Virus record (IMG/VR): IMGVR_UViG_3300017917_002918
Coordinates: 103,402 to 167,401 of that record
DNA length: 64,000 bases
From: a virus
Reading direction: 5' to 3' (one strand)
The position numbers and the translations under genes are program-made. The notes under the pieces were generated by a model. That model made no database searches and was not told where the DNA came from. It was given only the letters and a program-made list of their open reading frames with translations. Each line of letters starts with the position of its first letter. Position 1 is the first letter of the stretch. Of the stretch, positions 60,549-64,000 are shown one piece after another.

Positions 60549-61652
60549 ATGGGAAAAGTAATATATTGTTTGGCAGAGATGGCATATCAGTTCAATATGA
60601 ATTTGGATTTGCGTGGTGGTGGAGAACGCTGGCTCGAAGATTTTGTTAGTTTATTAAAGAATAATGGATACATAGTAAAGTTATATCAATTCAGTCATAA
60701 ATATGAAGTAAAAAAATTTAGAGGACATAAAATAACAGGCATCGGTAATATTAAAACAAATAATTATGAAAATGACTCATTGGAAGGCGTAAAATACTTT
60801 CAAGAACAAGCGAAGGATGCAGATGGTATATTCTTATTATCCATGAATCTTAGTAAGTTCAAATTCCATAAACCTACACTCACTGTTTCACATGGGTTAT
60901 GGTTTGATAATAATACAGATTACACTAATCACGGATTTAACTTAATGGATATGATGAAGAATTGGGTGAGAAACGCTACAAAAGTAATAAGCGTAGATAC
61001 GAACAGTATTCATGCTATGCAATTATTATATCCTAAGTTTTGTGGTAATATGACTTACATACCAAACTATGTTGACTTAAATATATTCAAATCAAACGAA
61101 ATCGAAGATGATGGTAAATTCAGAATCATATTTGCCCGAAGGATTTCGCCTGAACGAGGATATAAGGTAATGCTCGAAGCCAGTAAAATAATTTGTCAAA
61201 AATATAATGATATAGAGATAACTTTTTGTGGCAACGGACATGAGCATGAATTGAATTATTTAAAAAATGAAATTAAAGACATTCCTAGTATTTCTCATAC
61301 ATATTACGAGCCAAACGATATGTACAAAGCATATGATAATCAACACGTAAGTATTGTAAGTACAATTAGGGGCGAAGGAACATCATTGAGCTGTTTAGAA
61401 AGTTTGGCGAGTGGTTGTGTACCAATAGTTACAACAATCGGTGGGTTAACTGATATCGTCAGACATGGTTGTGATGGATTAATTATACCACCTGGTGATG
61501 TTGATGAATTAGTTAAAGCTATTGAATATTTATATAATAATAGAGATAAGTTAAAAGAAATGAGAGACAATGGATTGCGTAATATAAATGCGTTTAGCAA
61601 AGATAGATGGGAAAGTCAAATACTAGAAATTGCAAATGAAACTTATAAATAG
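60549..61652 (+). CDS. Glycosyltransferase family 4
   Basis: 367 residues with AAAAGGAG and GGAG upstream. GT-B fold: N-terminal LRGGGERWLEDFV, then FRIIFARRISPERGYKVMLE, ITFCGNGHEHELNYL, and the EX7E-type region EGTSLSCLESLASGCVPIVT with IVRHGCDGLIIPPGDV. It transfers a sugar to an unknown acceptor. Confidence 0.88.
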   Translation: MGKVIYCLAEMAYQFNMNLDLRGGGERWLEDFVSLLKNNGYIVKLYQFSHKYEVKKFRGHKITGIGNIKTNNYENDSLEGVKYFQEQAKDADGIFLLSMNLSKFKFHKPTLTVSHGLWFDNNTDYTNHGFNLMDMMKNWVRNATKVISVDTNSIHAMQLLYPKFCGNMTYIPNYVDLNIFKSNEIEDDGKFRIIFARRISPERGYKVMLEASKIICQKYNDIEITFCGNGHEHELNYLKNEIKDIPSISHTYYEPNDMYKAYDNQHVSIVSTIRGEGTSLSCLESLASGCVPIVTTIGGLTDIVRHGCDGLIIPPGDVDELVKAIEYLYNNRDKLKEMRDNGLRNINAFSKDRWESQILEIANETYK

Positions 61653-61671
61653 TTGTAAACGAGGGCGTTAT

Positions 61672-62454
61672 ATGACATATGTACCAATAGTTATAGCATT
61701 TAGTTCTACTTGGTCTAAATTTATTCAAGTACAGCTTTTTTCTCTATTCTCAAACAATAAATATCCAATTAAAGTTTATTTATTATCTGAGAATTTATCA
61801 GAATATGACTTGGCTCGATTTAATAATATATGTGATTATTTTGGCAACGATTATGTTTGCGAATACATTGATTGTTCATCCATTTACTCAAATTATATAA
61901 CATCTGATATTAATGTAGACGCTAGATTTACTAAGTACACTTTGTTGAGATTGCTAATTCCCTACTTAATACAAGATGACAAAGTTCTATATCTTGACGG
62001 AGATACATTGGTTATTGATGATATACAAGATTTGTGTAACATGGATTTGAAAAATAACATGATGGCAGGTTGTATTGACACAGGTATAGCACCTGAGTAT
62101 AAAATGTCCATTGGTTTAGACACTAAGTTACCCTATGTAAATGCAGGAGTATTGTTACTCAATCTTCGTAAAATGCGTGAAGAGCAATTACATGATGGTT
62201 GTTTAGATTTGATCAATAATAGATACTTACTTGGACATGATCAATGCACTCTTAATCTCATAGCAAATGGTAGTGTTGAAGTTATAGAACCTATTTATAA
62301 TGCATGTTTGTCTACACAATATGATATACCAGTTGATGATGTTAAAATAATTCACTATGCAGGAGTTAAACCTTTAGATACATGGGTTAAAGATTTGCCG
62401 TATGCAGTCTTATGGCAAGAATGGGAGAGTAAATTTAATGAGTGTATTCCTTGA
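61672..62454 (+). CDS. Glycosyltransferase family 8
   Basis: 260 residues; start at the ATG after GAGGGCG. The DxD motif is in DDKVLYLDGDTLVIDDI (~110), followed by LPYVNAGVLLLNLRKMRE and DQCTLNLIANGSV, all typical of GT8 (galactosyl/glucosyl-type transferases). Overlaps the next gene by 17 nt. Confidence 0.85.
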   Translation: MTYVPIVIAFSSTWSKFIQVQLFSLFSNNKYPIKVYLLSENLSEYDLARFNNICDYFGNDYVCEYIDCSSIYSNYITSDINVDARFTKYTLLRLLIPYLIQDDKVLYLDGDTLVIDDIQDLCNMDLKNNMMAGCIDTGIAPEYKMSIGLDTKLPYVNAGVLLLNLRKMREEQLHDGCLDLINNRYLLGHDQCTLNLIANGSVEVIEPIYNACLSTQYDIPVDDVKIIHYAGVKPLDTWVKDLPYAVLWQEWESKFNECIP

Positions 62455-63247
62455 AGTAACGACAAAAATAGGATGTCCTGTAAATTGTGATTATTGTCCA
62501 CAATCCCTATTTTTAAGTCAATATAAATCAGAAATAATGAACTTATCCTTGGATAATTTTAAACTTGCGATAGATAAACTACCTGAAAATAGCACAATAT
62601 CTTTTGCGGGATTCAGTGAACCTATGATGAATAGTGACGCTGTAGATATGATTGAATATGTGTACTCGAAAAATCATAAGATTATGTTGTTGACCACACT
62701 CGTTGGTATGACTATTCAACAATATGATCGTATTAGACATTTGAATTGGGATCACTTCTCTATTCATTTACCTGACAATAAAGGTAAAACTAAAATTAAT
62801 ATTACTCAGGACTATATCAATTTGCTTACGTATGTGGTTTCAAATCCTCCAAATGGCATGTTTCTGTGCAATCATCATTTAGGTGATGTTCATGATTCTA
62901 TAAAACATATAATTAGTAGTAGCAACTTATTAACTATTCATGATCGTGCTGGAGCAGTCAAGACGAGTGACGCAATAGTTAAAGATTTGGACATCAAAGG
63001 CAACATTAAATGTGGTCATAGATTCTTATTTAATTATCCTAATGGTAGTGGTGTATTGTTACCCAACATGGACGTAATATTATGTTGTTCTGACTTTGGA
63101 TTACAATATAGATTAGGCAATCTAATGAACTCATCATGGAATGAAATAATGAATTCTGAGACAATGCAATATGTTATTAGTAGTTTGACTGATGAGTCAA
63201 AAGATAGTTTATGTAGAAAATGTTTTTTAGCAACTGCAATACTTTAG
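62438..63247 (+). CDS. Radical SAM enzyme with SPASM-like C-terminus
   Basis: 269 residues; start at the ATG after GGGAGAG, inside the end of the GT8 gene. The cluster motif is GCPVNCDYCPQ (~14-24). The glycine-rich SISFAGFSEP-like strand follows. The C-terminus has CGHRF, CCSDF and CRKCF cysteines for an auxiliary cluster. It could modify a protein or sugar together with the three glycosyltransferases. Confidence 0.8.
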   Translation: MSVFLEVTTKIGCPVNCDYCPQSLFLSQYKSEIMNLSLDNFKLAIDKLPENSTISFAGFSEPMMNSDAVDMIEYVYSKNHKIMLLTTLVGMTIQQYDRIRHLNWDHFSIHLPDNKGKTKINITQDYINLLTYVVSNPPNGMFLCNHHLGDVHDSIKHIISSSNLLTIHDRAGAVKTSDAIVKDLDIKGNIKCGHRFLFNYPNGSGVLLPNMDVILCCSDFGLQYRLGNLMNSSWNEIMNSETMQYVISSLTDESKDSLCRKCFLATAIL

Positions 63248-63354
63248 CTCATGTGGAGATTCAGATCTAAATATGAAATCGTTGCTACCAGAATAGCCTC
63301 AAATAAATCACAATATCACAAAATAATAACCAAGAATACAAGGAGGAAATAACA

Positions 63355-63912
63355 ATGAACTTTGAAGAATTAAAAGTGAAATTAACCGAAACCAACAACA
63401 TAGACGAGGTAATGGAAACTGTGGAAATAATGACATATCTCCCCTATTCCCTACAAAAATTATATATTGATGATGTAATGGATTTAGCCATAGAAGAAAA
63501 TGATAATGGCACTACTGTTATAGATTTTTTACAACTTGAGCTTGCTAAAAACGTATACTTCTGCAAATACTTTACGAATCTTGAATTAAGTGAAGATAAC
63601 ATCATAGAACAATATGATTATTTAAATGAAAATGAAATATTTGAATACATATATAATTACGCACAAGGATCATCTCTTGTGAAGCTACAGGAGGCTCTAC
63701 AATCAACTTTAAATCAAAGAGTGACATTGGACAACTCATTAGAATGTGTTATTGCTGTGAGCCTTAATAAACTTGTTGATAAAATTCCAAATTTAACGGA
63801 ATCACAAATCACAAAATACGTTGATAAACTTGCAAAATCTATGAAGTCATTTAACCCTGACTCATATAAAAAGTTGGTTGACTTGTTTAACTTTAGCAAA
63901 GGCGAAAAATAA
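63355..63912 (+). CDS. Putative tail assembly chaperone, 185 aa
   Basis: AAGGAGGAA precedes the ATG. Helical and acidic; its place just before the next (possibly tape-measure) gene suggests a tail assembly chaperone, but no frameshift site was found. Assignment by context. Confidence 0.45.
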   Translation: MNFEELKVKLTETNNIDEVMETVEIMTYLPYSLQKLYIDDVMDLAIEENDNGTTVIDFLQLELAKNVYFCKYFTNLELSEDNIIEQYDYLNENEIFEYIYNYAQGSSLVKLQEALQSTLNQRVTLDNSLECVIAVSLNKLVDKIPNLTESQITKYVDKLAKSMKSFNPDSYKKLVDLFNFSKGEK

Positions 63913-63951
63913 GTCTCTACCCTACTCTATTATGATTGTGAGGTGAATATT

Positions 63952-64000
63952 TTGGATTTCAATTCAATTAGTGAGTTAGAGAAGTACTTGCTTGCACAAA
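63952..64000 (+). CDS. Start of a further CDS (partial)
   Basis: TTG start 6 nt after GAGGTGA; the first 16 codons read DFNSISELEKYLLAQ after the initiator, running off the window. Its product is unknown. Confidence 0.5.
   Translation, partial: MDFNSISELEKYLLAQ

Noticed and set aside
1-64000. CRISPR array, rRNA genes, contractile tail sheath
   Set aside because: No regularly spaced repeats, no rRNA sequence and no sheath-like gene between capsid and tail tube were seen.

Overview
The window looks like part of a large tailed-phage genome (prophage or phage-plasmid) from a low-GC Gram-positive host, most likely a Clostridium relative. The evidence is very AT-rich DNA, strong AGGAGG-type ribosome binding sites, TTGACA/TATAAT promoters and a complete virion morphogenesis block. 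No contractile sheath gene is visible, so a siphovirus-type tail is more likely than a myovirus. The presence of a YonO-type RNA polymerase, an HU protein, a possible YonK-like protein, a large terminase and a portal recalls the late region of Bacillus phage SPbeta.

Layout. (1) 1-710, minus strand: a compact array of three tRNA-like genes in circularly permuted order (T-arm half before D-arm half), driven by its own promoter. (2) 760-13173, mostly minus strand: accessory and early genes, including a GNAT acetyltransferase, regulators, a secreted CuAO-N protein, an IbrB/IbrA-like ParB and PAPS-reductase pair, an SNF2-type helicase and many unknowns. (3) 13147-15166: an IS607-type element (serine recombinase TnpA plus TnpB nuclease) lying between a promoter and the ORF it probably served. 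(4) 15939-19787, minus strand: an SF2 helicase, a possible sliding-clamp-like protein and small genes. (5) About 19.8-20.7 kb: a divergent intergenic region with a GC-rich island and short repeats. (6) 20.7-23.9 kb, plus strand: small early-type genes. (7) 23.9-25.0 kb: a non-coding convergence zone strongly depleted in G on the plus strand. (8) 25.0-29.2 kb, minus strand: a ComEC-like metallo-beta-lactamase, DUF3006, lipoprotein and membrane cassette, then a tyrosine recombinase. (9) 29.4-37.4 kb, plus strand: UvrD-like helicase, YonO-like RNA polymerase, PIN-PhoH ATPase. (10) 37.5-64 kb, plus strand: virion structural genes, HU, an ordinary tRNA-Trp, phosphoesterase, ClpP-like protease, terminase, portal, ferritin, XkdF-like protease, decoration protein, major capsid, neck genes, tail tube, then a glycosyltransferase and radical-SAM cassette and further tail genes.

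Two RNA-level systems stand out. First, three tRNA-like units at the left edge pair correctly only if the gene order is circularly permuted. Each is bracketed by complementary arms and carries a conserved GATTTTCTT segment, and the break lies inside the anticodon stem. Second, the tail tube gene (57141-59402) reads as one 259-residue protein only after removal of five group I introns, leaving exons as short as 35, 46 and 71 nt. The large terminase is interrupted by a further, different group I intron exactly inside the Walker A motif. No intron carries a homing-endonuclease ORF. A repeated gene-junction motif, TAATTAAWTTATGATA, occurs upstream of many genes in the direction of transcription and often abuts a promoter.
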